Below, one piece after another: positions 45,541-54,679 of a stretch of DNA of 64,000 nt; the first letter of the stretch is position 1, and every line of letters begins with the position of its first letter. Location: assembly GCF_900241005.1 (NCBI RefSeq), contig NZ_OEST01000002.1, forward strand, positions 124,001 to 188,000, given 5' to 3'. The stretch comes from Bacteroides cutis. Lineage in GTDB: Bacteria > Bacteroidota > Bacteroidia > Bacteroidales > Bacteroidaceae. Made by a program: the position numbers and the translations under genes. Under the pieces are notes generated by a model. That model searched no databases. It worked only from the letters and a program-made list of their open reading frames with translations, and had not been told where the DNA came from.

Positions 45541-46153
45541 TTATCTATACCCTTTATTTTCGTGTTCTTTGCGGATAAGGTTTGCCAGTTCATTAAGGAA
45601 CTCTGTTAGTTTGGCTGGCTTTCGCTTGATGACATCCATGTATTTTTGATGATAATCACCTAATTTAATGTTAAAGAGCCATTCAAAGGCTTTTCCTAAG
45701 TCCGTCAGGTGAACAGGTTTTTCATTTTGATATATTATACGTTTTGACAGGAATAAGCCGCTGACTATTTCCATGATGTTGATAAGGCTTGTTTTGTCTG
45801 CTAAATGGAGAGGAGAAAGGGATAGTTTATTTGCGTGTTGCTCGAATTGTTCGGGGTATTTGATACGCAGATTCACTATGCGTACTTCTGTTTTGATTAG
45901 TTCTATTGCTTCATCAATCAAATGCAAATAGGGTATTTTTTTCTTGCTCAAACCGCACACGATACTATTTAAGTCGATGTAAACCAAAGGAGAAATAACG
46001 AAGTAAAACGCAATAATCCTGTTCGTTTAAACTAAAATCAGCTAAATGTGTAGCCAGTTCTTCAATAGCTTCTGTAAATTCGGATGCAGAAACTTTACGC
46101 TGTGAGTATTCCGATAATAATCGGAAGAATCTCTGTTCCAATAAATTATTCAT
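45541..46153 (-). pseudogene. RteC-like regulator, split by an apparent single-base frameshift
   Basis: Two - strand frames: N-terminal 45965-46153 (starts M-N-N-L-L-E-Q-R-F-F) and C-terminal 45541-45987 (no ATG, only TTG). The C-terminal frame (F-N-I-K-L-G-D-Y-H-Q-K, R-K-P-A-K-L-T-E-F-L-N-E-L) is typical of the RteC C-terminal domain, which regulates excision of Bacteroides elements. The frames join cleanly as L-H-R-L-N-S-I-V if one A is removed from the AAA run at 45968-45970. So the gene is either inactivated by a +1 insertion, read by programmed frameshifting, or carries a sequencing error. RteC of CTnDOT activates excision genes; this short form is not proven to do so. Confidence 0.75.
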
Positions 46154-46210
46154 TATGGGAATTATAGAAAGAAGTCCTACCAACATGGTAGAACTTGCTT
46201 TTTTAATAAG

Positions 46211-47209
46211 TTATTTATTTACAAACTGAAAATCATATTCATTATATCTGTTACCAATATTAGGATATTTTTTTAAAAGCAGTTGAATATTAGAGACATC
46301 TTCCATTGATAGATTTACATCTACCGCTTTTGCATTTTCTTCTAAATACTTAATCCGTTTAGTTCCCGGAATAGGAATTATATTTTCACTTTGTGCCAAT
46401 ATCCAAGCTAAAGCAAGTTGGGCTGGGGTTATTCCTTTGCTTTCTGCTATTTCTGCAATTTCAATCAGTTTTTGGTTATTTTCCCAATATTTACCGTTAT
46501 AACGTGGCAAATGCTTGCGGAAATCATGTTCTTCCAATGCATTTACGTTAATAGTATTTGTTACTAAACCTCTGCCTAACGGTGAAAATGGAACTAAAGT
46601 TACACCTAATTCTTTTGTCAATGGCAGAATCTCTTTTTCGACATCATGTGTTAATAAAGAATATTCACTCTCAACCGCAGATATAGGATGAACATCACAA
46701 GCTCTTTTTAGTGATTCGGGAGAACATTCGCTTAGTCCCAAATAGCGCACTTTACCCTCTTTAACTAACTCTGCCATAGCTTCAACTGTTTCTTCGATTG
46801 GTATTGTGGGGTCAATCCGATGCGCATAATACAAGTCTATAGTTTCGATATTTAATCTTTTCAGACTGTTCTCTACAGCTTGTTTTACATATCTTGGAGA
46901 AGCATCCACATAACTTTCACCACCAGCGAACACGCTACCTTGACTATTGCGTAAGCGAAAACCAAATTTTGTTGCAATGAAAATCTGATTTCTTTTTTCT
47001 GCTAATACTTTGGATAGTAATTCTTCATTAGCACCATTTCCATACACATCCGCAGTATCCCAAAAATTAATGCCAAGTTCTAAAGCACGATGCAATGTCT
47101 TAATGCTTTCTTTTTCATCGGCTACTCCATAAGCAGCACTCATTCCCATACAACCCAATCCGATAGCGGATAGGTTTACTTCTGTTTTGCCTAATTTTCT
47201 GTACTTCAT
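46211..47209 (-). CDS. Aldo/keto reductase
   Basis: 332 residues of the AKR superfamily (aldehyde/ketone reduction with NADPH in the cytosol). The catalytic tetrad is seen as Asp51 (F-W-D-T-A), Tyr56 (V-Y-G), Lys81 (A-T-K-F-G) and His130 (Y-Y-A-H). The C-terminal I-P-I-P-G-T-K motif binds the cofactor. It resembles YajO/Gcy-like general-purpose AKRs. The AraC gene 68 bases upstream on the same strand probably controls it. The gene is more AT-rich than chromosomal housekeeping genes. Confidence 0.93.
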   Translation of the reverse strand: MKYRKLGKTEVNLSAIGLGCMGMSAAYGVADEKESIKTLHRALELGINFWDTADVYGNGANEELLSKVLAEKRNQIFIATKFGFRLRNSQGSVFAGGESYVDASPRYVKQAVENSLKRLNIETIDLYYAHRIDPTIPIEETVEAMAELVKEGKVRYLGLSECSPESLKRACDVHPISAVESEYSLLTHDVEKEILPLTKELGVTLVPFSPLGRGLVTNTINVNALEEHDFRKHLPRYNGKYWENNQKLIEIAEIAESKGITPAQLALAWILAQSENIIPIPGTKRIKYLEENAKAVDVNLSMEDVSNIQLLLKKYPNIGNRYNEYDFQFVNK

Positions 47210-47277
47210 TATTTATATTTTTTAGTCGGTACAAAATTAGGTAATGCAAATATGGCTGATTAACACTATTCAAAGCA

Positions 47278-48195
47278 TCATTTGCACAAATCAAATAATT
47301 GTTGCTCTCTAATTTCGCTTGGCGTTTTTCCTGTATGCTTACGATAGAATTTACTGAAATAGGCTATGTTTTCAAATCCCAAGCTATAAGCAATTTCTGA
47401 AATAGAAAGATTACTATGTAATAAATACTGGGTACATTCTTTAATTATTCTTTCCGCAATCATTGTAGAAGTAGTTTTTCCAGTAGTATCTTTTACCACT
47501 TTATTTAAATGATTAACGTGTACAGACAAACGGTTTGCATAATCGGCAGGAGTACGCAAACTTAATACTGAATGTGGATAATCAACAGGAAATTGTCTAT
47601 CCAATAATTCTATGAATAATTCGGTAATACGTTGCGAAGCATTTGGATGTGATTCATATTTATTTAACTCCTGCATTTTTAAAGCTGTATGTACCAACAA
47701 ATGAAGATAACAACGTAAAACATCATATTTGTTTGCATAGTCTGACTGGTTTTCTTCCTGCATTTTGGTATATATATCCAAAACTTTGGTAATTTGTGTA
47801 TCATCCAAGAAGAAAACTTTATCTCCCGTTACTTTGAACAATGGACTATTAGCCAAAGAACTATTTTTTTCTTCTGACTGTACAAATTGCTCATTAAATA
47901 TACAAAACATTCCTTTCTGTTCTTCACTGATTGATTCCCAAGCATAAGGGACTAAAGGATTAGAAAATAACATTGCAGGACGATTTACTAAAATCCATTT
48001 ATCTGCATAATATAGTTTTCCCACACCAATAATCAAAGTGACTTTGTAAAAATCTCTGTAACTGAATTGTACTGTCCCAAAATTACATTGTCGGGAGAGA
48101 ACATTGAAATATGGTTTCTCCTTAGAGTAGGTTGTACCCAGTTGAGGGTCACAACGTTGGATTCTTTTATAGAACTGTGGAATACTTTCGGACAT
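47278..48195 (-). CDS. AraC family transcriptional regulator
   Basis: 305 residues. An N-terminal cupin-like sensing region is followed by a double HTH of AraC type at the C-terminus, with S-L-G-F-E-N-I-A-Y-F-S-K-F-Y-R-K-H-T-G-K-T-P-S the typical second HTH signature. It lies upstream of the aldo/keto reductase gene on the same strand, so it may activate that gene and itself. No effector is predictable. Confidence 0.9.
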   Translation of the reverse strand: MSESIPQFYKRIQRCDPQLGTTYSKEKPYFNVLSRQCNFGTVQFSYRDFYKVTLIIGVGKLYYADKWILVNRPAMLFSNPLVPYAWESISEEQKGMFCIFNEQFVQSEEKNSSLANSPLFKVTGDKVFFLDDTQITKVLDIYTKMQEENQSDYANKYDVLRCYLHLLVHTALKMQELNKYESHPNASQRITELFIELLDRQFPVDYPHSVLSLRTPADYANRLSVHVNHLNKVVKDTTGKTTSTMIAERIIKECTQYLLHSNLSISEIAYSLGFENIAYFSKFYRKHTGKTPSEIREQQLFDLCK

Positions 48196-48486
48196 AGTTT
48201 ATAATTTGCTATGACAAAATTACGAGAAAGTCTAAAGATACAATAAATTATATTTCATAATTAAAAGAAAATAACTATTTTTGTAGTGAGATTTTTGAAA
48301 TTCTGGAATATCAAGTAAATAAAGGTAGATAGCACGTTATTAAACCGTTACCCCCTTCTTTTTAATATATCATGTAATAATATGTATTACAGATAATTAT
48401 GATTTAACGTAATAGTAATTGCAAAAGCATAATAGGAAATTTCTTACATACAAAATGGAGCTTATAGATATTCAAGTTTTATAGAA
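48196..48486. other. AT-rich intergenic region between divergent araC and DUF2971 genes
   Basis: 291 bases, no gene supported. A -7-like TATTTTTG at 48276-48283 lies about 200 bases before the DUF2971 start, and a - strand TAATTTTG (48225-48232) precedes the AraC gene. Nothing else was recognised. Confidence 0.5.
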
Positions 48487-49587
48487 ATGAATAATCAGAA
48501 ATTTAAAGAAGAATTCAAATTACTGTTAGAGAAAACTATTTTCCCAAGCGATATAAAAGATGAAGAACGTAGTAGGGATTGGAACAATATTATTAGTTAT
48601 ACAATGGCTAATGTTCCTTCAAAACTCTATAGATTTAGGGCATATAATGATTATAGTGTTGATTCTCTAAAAAACAATACTATATCTTTGGTTAGGCCAG
48701 ACATGTTTTATGATATGTATGATTCTTTAATATATGTAGATACAACAAAAATTGAATCCTTGATTAAAAATGCGTTGAGTCCTGCTTCTCTATTAAAATT
48801 TATTGAATATTGTCATGAAAAAAAAGAGGTTCCACCATTATTTACTTCAATCTTCAATGATGAAATATGTCAATCGGTATTGGAAAATATTTTATCAATG
48901 TCAACAGATAATATTGTTGACGGAGTAAAAGCTATTTCAACATGGGACATTACACCTATTAAAGAGTTTGTAAAAAGAAGTGTTGTCCTTACTGAAAAAT
49001 TAATAAAAGAAAATCCCATGACTAAAATAGCTTGTTTTACAGAGGATGTATGTTCTAAAATTATGTGGGATAGATATGCAGATGGTTATAAAGGATTTGC
49101 TGTAGAATATGATTTTTCGGAATATGTATTTAGTCTTTGTGCTAAATGTGATAAGAGAGATTGTTTAGACAGGGTTCATCCATATTTGTTTCCTATAATT
49201 TATTCTGATTGTAGGTATGATGCAACAGAAATAGTACATTATTATTCTACACTGGATATGTCACAACAAACTAAATCTCAAAATAATATTCCATTTCCCG
49301 ATACTTTGTTTTGGATAAAAGCCTTTTTATATAAAGATAAAGAGACATACGTTTACGAAAAGGAGTGGAGATTTATGTGTTGTTGTGAAAATCGGGTACA
49401 AGAAAATCATATAGAGTTAACTGTTAAGAAGCCCACAGCAATCTATTATGGTACATATTTACCTCTTGAACAGAAAAAGAAATTGAGTTTAATAGCAAGA
49501 AGTAAAGGTATTAAGGAATATGAAATGTATGTTAATAATAATACGGCTTCATATTCACTTAATTATAGAGAAATAGAAAATGATTAG
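48487..49587 (+). CDS. DUF2971 domain protein
   Basis: 366 residues. Matches the DUF2971 pattern: an early L-Y-R-F-R-A-Y-N-D-Y segment, D-M-F-Y-D-M-Y-D-S-L (usually fnDpfD), I-A-C-F-T-E-D with K-I-M-W-D-R-Y-A-D-G-Y-K-G-F (usually cFS...lMWshYad.hkGf) and a later K-E-W-R-F segment. DUF2971 proteins often sit in defence islands and near toxins, with no settled activity. Very AT-rich. The nuclease-like gene follows 90 bases downstream on the same strand. Confidence 0.85.
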   Translation: MNNQKFKEEFKLLLEKTIFPSDIKDEERSRDWNNIISYTMANVPSKLYRFRAYNDYSVDSLKNNTISLVRPDMFYDMYDSLIYVDTTKIESLIKNALSPASLLKFIEYCHEKKEVPPLFTSIFNDEICQSVLENILSMSTDNIVDGVKAISTWDITPIKEFVKRSVVLTEKLIKENPMTKIACFTEDVCSKIMWDRYADGYKGFAVEYDFSEYVFSLCAKCDKRDCLDRVHPYLFPIIYSDCRYDATEIVHYYSTLDMSQQTKSQNNIPFPDTLFWIKAFLYKDKETYVYEKEWRFMCCCENRVQENHIELTVKKPTAIYYGTYLPLEQKKKLSLIARSKGIKEYEMYVNNNTASYSLNYREIEND

Positions 49588-49677
49588 TTTGATATGCGAG
49601 TAATATTTAGTATATTAGTGTCTTTTTTGTTTCATTCTTTTCCATTCTTTTTATTATACTTTCCATAAAATTCGACA

Positions 49678-50937
49678 ATGAGAAAAAAGGTATTTTGTTC
49701 CGAAACCGAAATGCAGCAATGGCTAAGCCGACTCCTTCATAAGGAAACAGACACTGCCCTAGCTGATTTGATATTGAATGCTGCTGATTATGGTAGTGAA
49801 ACGGTTTTTGACGGTTTGGATTGGAAAAGTAATAAAATAATAGAGTCTTATAAGTGGTGTCTAGAGTCGTTATATACCAATGAAATTATTGTAGAAAATG
49901 AAAATATATCTTTGGAGAAACAAGAGATACTAAAACCTGATTTTTTATTGTTTGCTCCAGAAACCTCCTCACTTGTTTGTATTGAGTTGAAAAACGAGAA
50001 AAATGCAACTCGTCAGGTGGGAACCGAATTGGGGGCGTATATAGGAGAAATACGTTCTCAATTACCTTTCTTTTCTGAAGGTGAAATTGTTTTTGTCATT
50101 ATTTCAACATCATGGCCTACATTGTTAAAACATTATGTAGTAAATGAAATAATTTGGTTGAATAGGCATATTATTTGTTTGGAACCAACAATTGATGATG
50201 AAGAGAATGAAAGACTAAGAATTCTGGATTTATCGGAAATCTATGCAAAGAAATATGATATATTGATTGGGGAAAAGCATTTGGGAGGTTATCATGTTGG
50301 TTTATATGATCATAAACATGACTTACGTACAAAAGAGAAATTACTTCGGAACATACTTCAGTTAATGGCTGATAAGGGGGAGAGGTTACATGGGCATGGT
50401 TTTGCTTTTCTATGGAAAAATTCAGTGGAACAATCGTCTGCTCCATATGTAATCACGATAGTCGACATTTCCTCTTTTTCTTTGATAGATAACCATTCTT
50501 CACATGCTGTTCCTAATAGTAATATGATGGAGAAATACCAACATATTATTAATGAGTATGATCCATATTCACAAGGTCAATCTGTTGATTGTTTATATAC
50601 ATTTGTACGGAATATTGCAAAAGATATATGTAGTCCGAATATTGAACATGCTATGACTTGGGATATTCTTATAAGAGAAATGGATGAACAAAATGAGACA
50701 ATAATAGCGTATGCTTCATGGGGGATATTTCGGGAGATATTTACAGAGAAATTAATTGCAAATGTTCATTTAGAAGACTTTGATGTTGAAATGGATAGTC
50801 CTATCATAGGATTTGATAGTATATATGAGATTGTTGATCGTAATTATGAACTGATACAACATTATAGGGAACTGGGATATTCTGAGAGCGACATTAGAAC
50901 ATATTTGTTAGACATGGATAGCCATCCTCATTTTTAA
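49678..50937 (+). CDS. Predicted PD-(D/E)XK nuclease-family protein
   Basis: 419 residues, no named family recognised. The segment K86-P87-D88-F-L-L-F ... L-V-C-I-E103-L-K105-N-E followed by an R-Q pair fits the PD-(D/E)XK nuclease core (metal-binding Asp and Glu-x-Lys), with a following helix and strand (G-A-Y-I-G-E-I-R, I-V-F-V-I-I-S). The C-terminal two thirds is of unknown fold. It follows the DUF2971 gene by 90 bases and may be a partner in a defence or restriction-like system. Strongly AT-rich, suggesting transfer. Confidence 0.65.
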   Translation: MRKKVFCSETEMQQWLSRLLHKETDTALADLILNAADYGSETVFDGLDWKSNKIIESYKWCLESLYTNEIIVENENISLEKQEILKPDFLLFAPETSSLVCIELKNEKNATRQVGTELGAYIGEIRSQLPFFSEGEIVFVIISTSWPTLLKHYVVNEIIWLNRHIICLEPTIDDEENERLRILDLSEIYAKKYDILIGEKHLGGYHVGLYDHKHDLRTKEKLLRNILQLMADKGERLHGHGFAFLWKNSVEQSSAPYVITIVDISSFSLIDNHSSHAVPNSNMMEKYQHIINEYDPYSQGQSVDCLYTFVRNIAKDICSPNIEHAMTWDILIREMDEQNETIIAYASWGIFREIFTEKLIANVHLEDFDVEMDSPIIGFDSIYEIVDRNYELIQHYRELGYSESDIRTYLLDMDSHPHF

Positions 50938-50948
50938 AGAAGGATTTT

Positions 50949-50980
50949 CAAGTCTTACGATGTAACTATTGTAAGATTTG
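50949..50980. terminator. Weak hairpin after the nuclease-like gene
   Basis: CAAGTCTTAC/GTAAGATTTG, 10 pairs including one G-T, 12-base loop; no clear T-run. Confidence 0.45.
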
Positions 50981-51131
50981 AAAGATCTGTATAGCAAAAA
51001 TTGGGTGATATACAATATGTTATCTCTATATTATTTTCAGGTCATATTGAAAGGATTTGATGCTTTTCTAAGTAGCCGGCTGGAATTTATATAACTTTCT
51101 GCTATGAAGAACGAATTTGAATTCTTATGTT

Positions 51132-51139
51132 TATCTTTG
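51132..51139 (+). promoter_or_regulatory. -7 element (TATCTTTG) for the FucP-like gene
   Basis: Matches TANNTTTG, 46 bases before the start; -33 not found. Confidence 0.4.
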
Positions 51140-51184
51140 CAACCACATTTATAACGGATAAGGATTTCCGCGATAATCTTACTT

Positions 51185-52387
51185 ATGAAACAGAAACGTA
51201 TACCATTAGTAGGAGAACAATATCTTGTTCCTTTTATTTTGATTACCTCGCTTTTTTTCTTGTGGGGATTTGCGCACGCTATTCTGGATGTACTGAATAA
51301 GCATTTTCAGGAATTGCTGAACATTTCGAAAGCACATTCGGCCTTCATACAAGTGACGATGTATATGGGGTATTTTGTGATGGCTATTCCTGCAGGGTTA
51401 TTTATCAGCCGTTTTGGTTATCGTAGAGGAGTCGTTTTCGGGTTATTACTCTATGGAATAGGTTCGCTACTTTTTATTCCGGGACAGTTTTATTTGTCAT
51501 TTAATCTTTTTCTATTTGCTTTGTTTGTCATTGGTTGTGGATTGACGTTTCTGGAAACTGCTGCAAATCCATATGCCACTGAATTGGGAGCAAAAGAGAC
51601 AGCTGCCAGCAGATTAAATTTTGCGCAATCTTTCAATGGATTAGGTTGTATTTGTGCACCTGTGTTGACGGGATTACTCTTGTTTCCGGAAGATAGTACA
51701 GGTGGTTCGGGAAATGTGGCTTTACCCTATGTCTGTATGGGAGTGATAGTGTTATTGGTTACTGTGGTATTTACGAAAATCAAGTTACCGGAGATAGAAC
51801 ATTGTGTAGAAGTAGATAAAGACGGTAACCAAGTGAAACTATGGTCACACCGTCTTTTCATTTTTGGGCTTATCGCATTGTTTGCCTATGAGGTAGGAGA
51901 AATCTCTATTAATAGTTTCTTTATCAATTATGTGGTAGAGCAAGGTTGGATGAATGCTCGTGATGCTTCATTGATACTCTCTTTCGGAGGGTTGGGACTG
52001 TTTATGCTGGGACGATTTATTGGTAGTTGGATAATGGGGCGTGTCTGTGCAGAGAAAATGTTGCTGATATGCGCTACGGGAACAGTGCTGACCACTTTGG
52101 TGGTACTATTGGATGTAGGGATGGTCTCATTGGTGGCACTTCTATGTGGATATGCCTTTGAAGCGATAATGTTTCCAACTATATTTGCCCTGTCGCTCAG
52201 AGGACTGGGTAATCATACCAAACGTGCTTCTTCTTTCTTGATGATGTCTCCGGTAGGGGGGGTAGTGGGGCCTCTACTGATGGGATTGGTTGCTGATCAT
52301 AGTACAATGGTGATGGCATTCACTGTTCCTTTGGTGGCATATAGTGTAGTGTGGTGTTATGCGCGTAAAGTAGTTTATGTTTCTTGA
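51185..52387 (+). CDS. FucP-type major facilitator sugar:proton symporter
   Basis: 400 residues with 12 membrane segments. F-L-W-G-F-A-H-A-I-L-D-V-L-N near the N-terminus, G-Y-R-R-G (loop 2-3) and E-T-A-A-N-P-Y in helix 4 identify the FucP/GluP family of L-fucose, glucose/galactose carriers. It imports sugars with protons at the inner membrane. The sugar is not determined; no fucose catabolic genes are in the window. This is the first clearly chromosomal gene after the island. Confidence 0.88.
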   Translation: MKQKRIPLVGEQYLVPFILITSLFFLWGFAHAILDVLNKHFQELLNISKAHSAFIQVTMYMGYFVMAIPAGLFISRFGYRRGVVFGLLLYGIGSLLFIPGQFYLSFNLFLFALFVIGCGLTFLETAANPYATELGAKETAASRLNFAQSFNGLGCICAPVLTGLLLFPEDSTGGSGNVALPYVCMGVIVLLVTVVFTKIKLPEIEHCVEVDKDGNQVKLWSHRLFIFGLIALFAYEVGEISINSFFINYVVEQGWMNARDASLILSFGGLGLFMLGRFIGSWIMGRVCAEKMLLICATGTVLTTLVVLLDVGMVSLVALLCGYAFEAIMFPTIFALSLRGLGNHTKRASSFLMMSPVGGVVGPLLMGLVADHSTMVMAFTVPLVAYSVVWCYARKVVYVS

Positions 52388-52472
52388 TTTTTTAGTAAAA
52401 TATTTTTTCTATAAGAAACAAAAAGAGTCTTTATATTGTTATTTATCTACGATAAAAATTGAATAGATAACG

Positions 52473-53510
52473 ATGAAACAGGATTTTACTACAAGTCGTG
52501 TATACAATCTCTCGGGAATGTTTACACTTACTCTTCGTCTGGTAGTAGGCTGGACGTACTTTTCTGTATTTTGGAGACGTATTGTATTGGAGAATAGATT
52601 AGTAGAAGATTCTCCGGGATATATCGGAGAACAATTTAATCATTTTCTTCCAAATGCATTGGGAATTAGACCCGTGATAGAATATTTGGTGGCTACACCC
52701 GATATTTTATGGTGGTCGATGCTTATTTTTACTATCATTGAGGGGATAGTCGGTTTATTGTTCATGTTGGGGTGTTTTACCCGTTTGGCAAGTATTGGGG
52801 TAATTATTTTGGCAGGTGGTATTTTGTTGGGATCTGGATGGATAGGTTCTGTTTGTTTGGACGAATGGCAAATCGGAGTACTGGGGATAGCTACCGGCTT
52901 CACAATTTTTTTAGCAGGAGGAGGTCATTATTCTATGGATAATCTATGGATTTCTAAAAATCCTGGATTTAGTGAATGGAAATGGTATTCTTGGGTTGCT
53001 TCCGGAGAATTTCCGTTACAAGGGGAATCTTTGAAAAAGTTGGTACTTATAGGTAGCGGAGTAATTTTGTTCTTGACGTTATTTACCAATCAGATGTTTC
53101 ATGGAGGGGTATTTGGAGAACTACACAATATGTCGGTAAAACCCAAAATAGAGATTACAGATGCAAATCTGCAGGATAGAAGACTTCAGTTTACCATGTC
53201 GAGGGTTGAGGGTATTGATGTTTATGGTTCTTTCCTTATTGGTATTGCCCTGGAAGATATGGAGGGTAATAAAATTCTTAATTTGAATATGGAAGACTTG
53301 GCTCATTTTCCCACTGGAAATATACATAATAAGTATGTAGCAAAGGTGAAACCGGGCAGACACAGTATGATTATTCCACTCGGAGCCAAGGCAACGCTCA
53401 ACATTGAAAGCGCCGGCTTAATAAACCTTTCTCCGGGAAATTATAACCTGATATTGACTGATATCAGCGGAATGACTTGGGAACAGGAGATAATTAAAGG
53501 TTATTCCTGA
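52473..53510 (+). CDS. DoxD-DoxA fusion (thiosulfate:quinone oxidoreductase-like)
   Basis: 345 residues. An N-terminal DoxX-type membrane domain (about residues 15-150, several helices with G-C-F-T-R-L) is followed by another helix and a periplasmic beta-domain (about 215-345) like DoxA. In Acidianus, DoxD and DoxA together form thiosulfate:quinone oxidoreductase; in Bacteroidetes fused forms are annotated as TQO small subunit, but activity is unproven. 86 bases follow the FucP gene; it faces the chromate transporter genes head-to-tail. Confidence 0.8.
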   Translation: MKQDFTTSRVYNLSGMFTLTLRLVVGWTYFSVFWRRIVLENRLVEDSPGYIGEQFNHFLPNALGIRPVIEYLVATPDILWWSMLIFTIIEGIVGLLFMLGCFTRLASIGVIILAGGILLGSGWIGSVCLDEWQIGVLGIATGFTIFLAGGGHYSMDNLWISKNPGFSEWKWYSWVASGEFPLQGESLKKLVLIGSGVILFLTLFTNQMFHGGVFGELHNMSVKPKIEITDANLQDRRLQFTMSRVEGIDVYGSFLIGIALEDMEGNKILNLNMEDLAHFPTGNIHNKYVAKVKPGRHSMIIPLGAKATLNIESAGLINLSPGNYNLILTDISGMTWEQEIIKGYS

Positions 53511-53518
53511 CGAAGAAC

Positions 53519-54043
53519 TTAATACAGGAGATATCCGGCAACACCCGAGAATATTATCAATAAGATGGGATGTAAATTCCATTTCCATGTCACGCCAAAA
53601 GCTCCTACAAAGATGAGCAGACTTTTATAATCAATGAAATTTTCTTTGTTCATCAGTAGTAGGGCAGCAGCGGCTATTAATGAAACAGACATAGGCAGTA
53701 ATCCGGACATTGCTGCCTTGATATATTTATTATTCTTGCACTTCACGAAGAAGTAGGAGATGAGGAGTACTAGCAGGAAGGAAGGTAGACAGACGGCAAC
53801 CGTAGCAACCACGGCTCCCCATACACTTTGTGTGACGGAATAACCTACATAGGTGGCACTGTTGATACCTATCGGACCAGGTGTCATCTGTGAAATGGCT
53901 ACCACATCGGTAAACTGTTGTAAAGTGAGCCAGTGATGATGGTCTACTACCTCATATTGTATCAGGGATAACATTGCGTATCCACCGCCAAATCCAAACA
54001 TGCCAATCTTTAAGTATACTAAAATGAGTTGCCAGTATATCAT
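53519..54043 (-). CDS. Chromate transporter, short-chain subunit 2
   Basis: 174 residues with five to six membrane segments. F-G-F-G-G-G-Y-A-M-L and T-P-G-P-I-G-I-N-S are ChrA motifs. It is the second half of a split ChrA; overlap of four bases with its partner. Chromate export is the family name; the physiological substrate in Bacteroides may differ. Confidence 0.9.
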   Translation of the reverse strand: MIYWQLILVYLKIGMFGFGGGYAMLSLIQYEVVDHHHWLTLQQFTDVVAISQMTPGPIGINSATYVGYSVTQSVWGAVVATVAVCLPSFLLVLLISYFFVKCKNNKYIKAAMSGLLPMSVSLIAAAALLLMNKENFIDYKSLLIFVGAFGVTWKWNLHPILLIIFSGVAGYLLY

Positions 54044-54594
54044 ATTTGTAATTTTGTCAGTTTATCTTTTAACCATAATGTGTATATCATTCCTCCCGCA
54101 ATACCAGCCAAGACAATGTAGACAGGAGACAGTCCAAACTGCCAGATTAGTACTGTGGCGATGGCTGGGAGTATCAGCTGCCAATATCTTAGTTTCAACG
54201 CTTTCACCGCAGAGATACAGGGAAAGAGGATGAGGGCAACTACTGCTGGGCGGATACCATTGAAGATGCGTATCATGACTTGGTTGTCTTGGAAGTGGGC
54301 GAAAAACATGGCTATCAACATCATAATGGTGAAAGAAGGAAGGATGGTTGCTAGTCCGCACACTAAACTACCTTTTACTTTATGTAGCTTGTAACCTACA
54401 AAGATAGATATGTTTACCGCAAATACACCAGGCAGAGATTGGGTGAGTGCAAACATTTCCATAAAATCCTCTTTGTTCATCCATTTTTTTTTAATGATTT
54501 CACGTTCAATGAGAGGTATCATGGCATAACCACCACCGATGGTAAACATGCCTATTTTGGCAAAAGTAAAGAATAAAATCAGGTATTTTATCAT
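54040..54594 (-). CDS. Chromate transporter, short-chain subunit 1
   Basis: 184 residues. The N-terminal F-T-I-G-G-G-Y-A-M-I-P-L and L-P-G-V-F-A-V-N motifs mirror those of its partner, as expected for SCHR-type pairs with opposed topology. First gene of the pair. Confidence 0.9.
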   Translation of the reverse strand: MIKYLILFFTFAKIGMFTIGGGYAMIPLIEREIIKKKWMNKEDFMEMFALTQSLPGVFAVNISIFVGYKLHKVKGSLVCGLATILPSFTIMMLIAMFFAHFQDNQVMIRIFNGIRPAVVALILFPCISAVKALKLRYWQLILPAIATVLIWQFGLSPVYIVLAGIAGGMIYTLWLKDKLTKLQI

Positions 54595-54612
54595 GTTTCA
54601 GGTTCTATACTT

Positions 54613-54657
54613 AAAAGGTTGCAATATAGAATAAAAACTCCAGTATTGCAACCTTTT
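54613..54657. terminator. Terminator of the envelope operon (- strand)
   Basis: AAAAGGTTGCAATA / TATTGCAACCTTTT, 14 base pairs, 17-base loop; on the - strand a T-run sits at its 3' arm. It separates the envelope operon from the chromate transporter genes downstream on the same strand. Confidence 0.75.
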
Positions 54658-54679
54658 CAAGAGGAATAAGATGATGTTA

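Larger units (their letters stand above)
39614..50937. mobile_element. Integrative element remnant with regulatory, mobilisation and cargo genes (limits uncertain)
   Basis: Order: tRNA-Asp, tyrosine integrase, membrane protein, structured non-coding block, HTH_17/DUF3876/HTH_17/DUF3408 cluster, oriT-like block, MobA-like gene, HTH_17, frameshifted RteC-like gene, aldo/keto reductase and AraC regulator, then a DUF2971/nuclease pair. Integrase, DUF3408, RteC and MobA types are hallmarks of Bacteroides mobilisable and conjugative elements. I saw no relaxase, no conjugation genes, and no direct repeat matching the tRNA 3' end at either side. Limits given are the outermost accessory genes; the last pair may instead be a separate insertion. 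Confidence 0.6.

Noticed and set aside
39540..51140. Direct repeat of the tRNA-Asp 3' end as attachment site
   Set aside because: I searched by eye for GTCCCGTACGCACC and shorter parts downstream and did not find a convincing copy.
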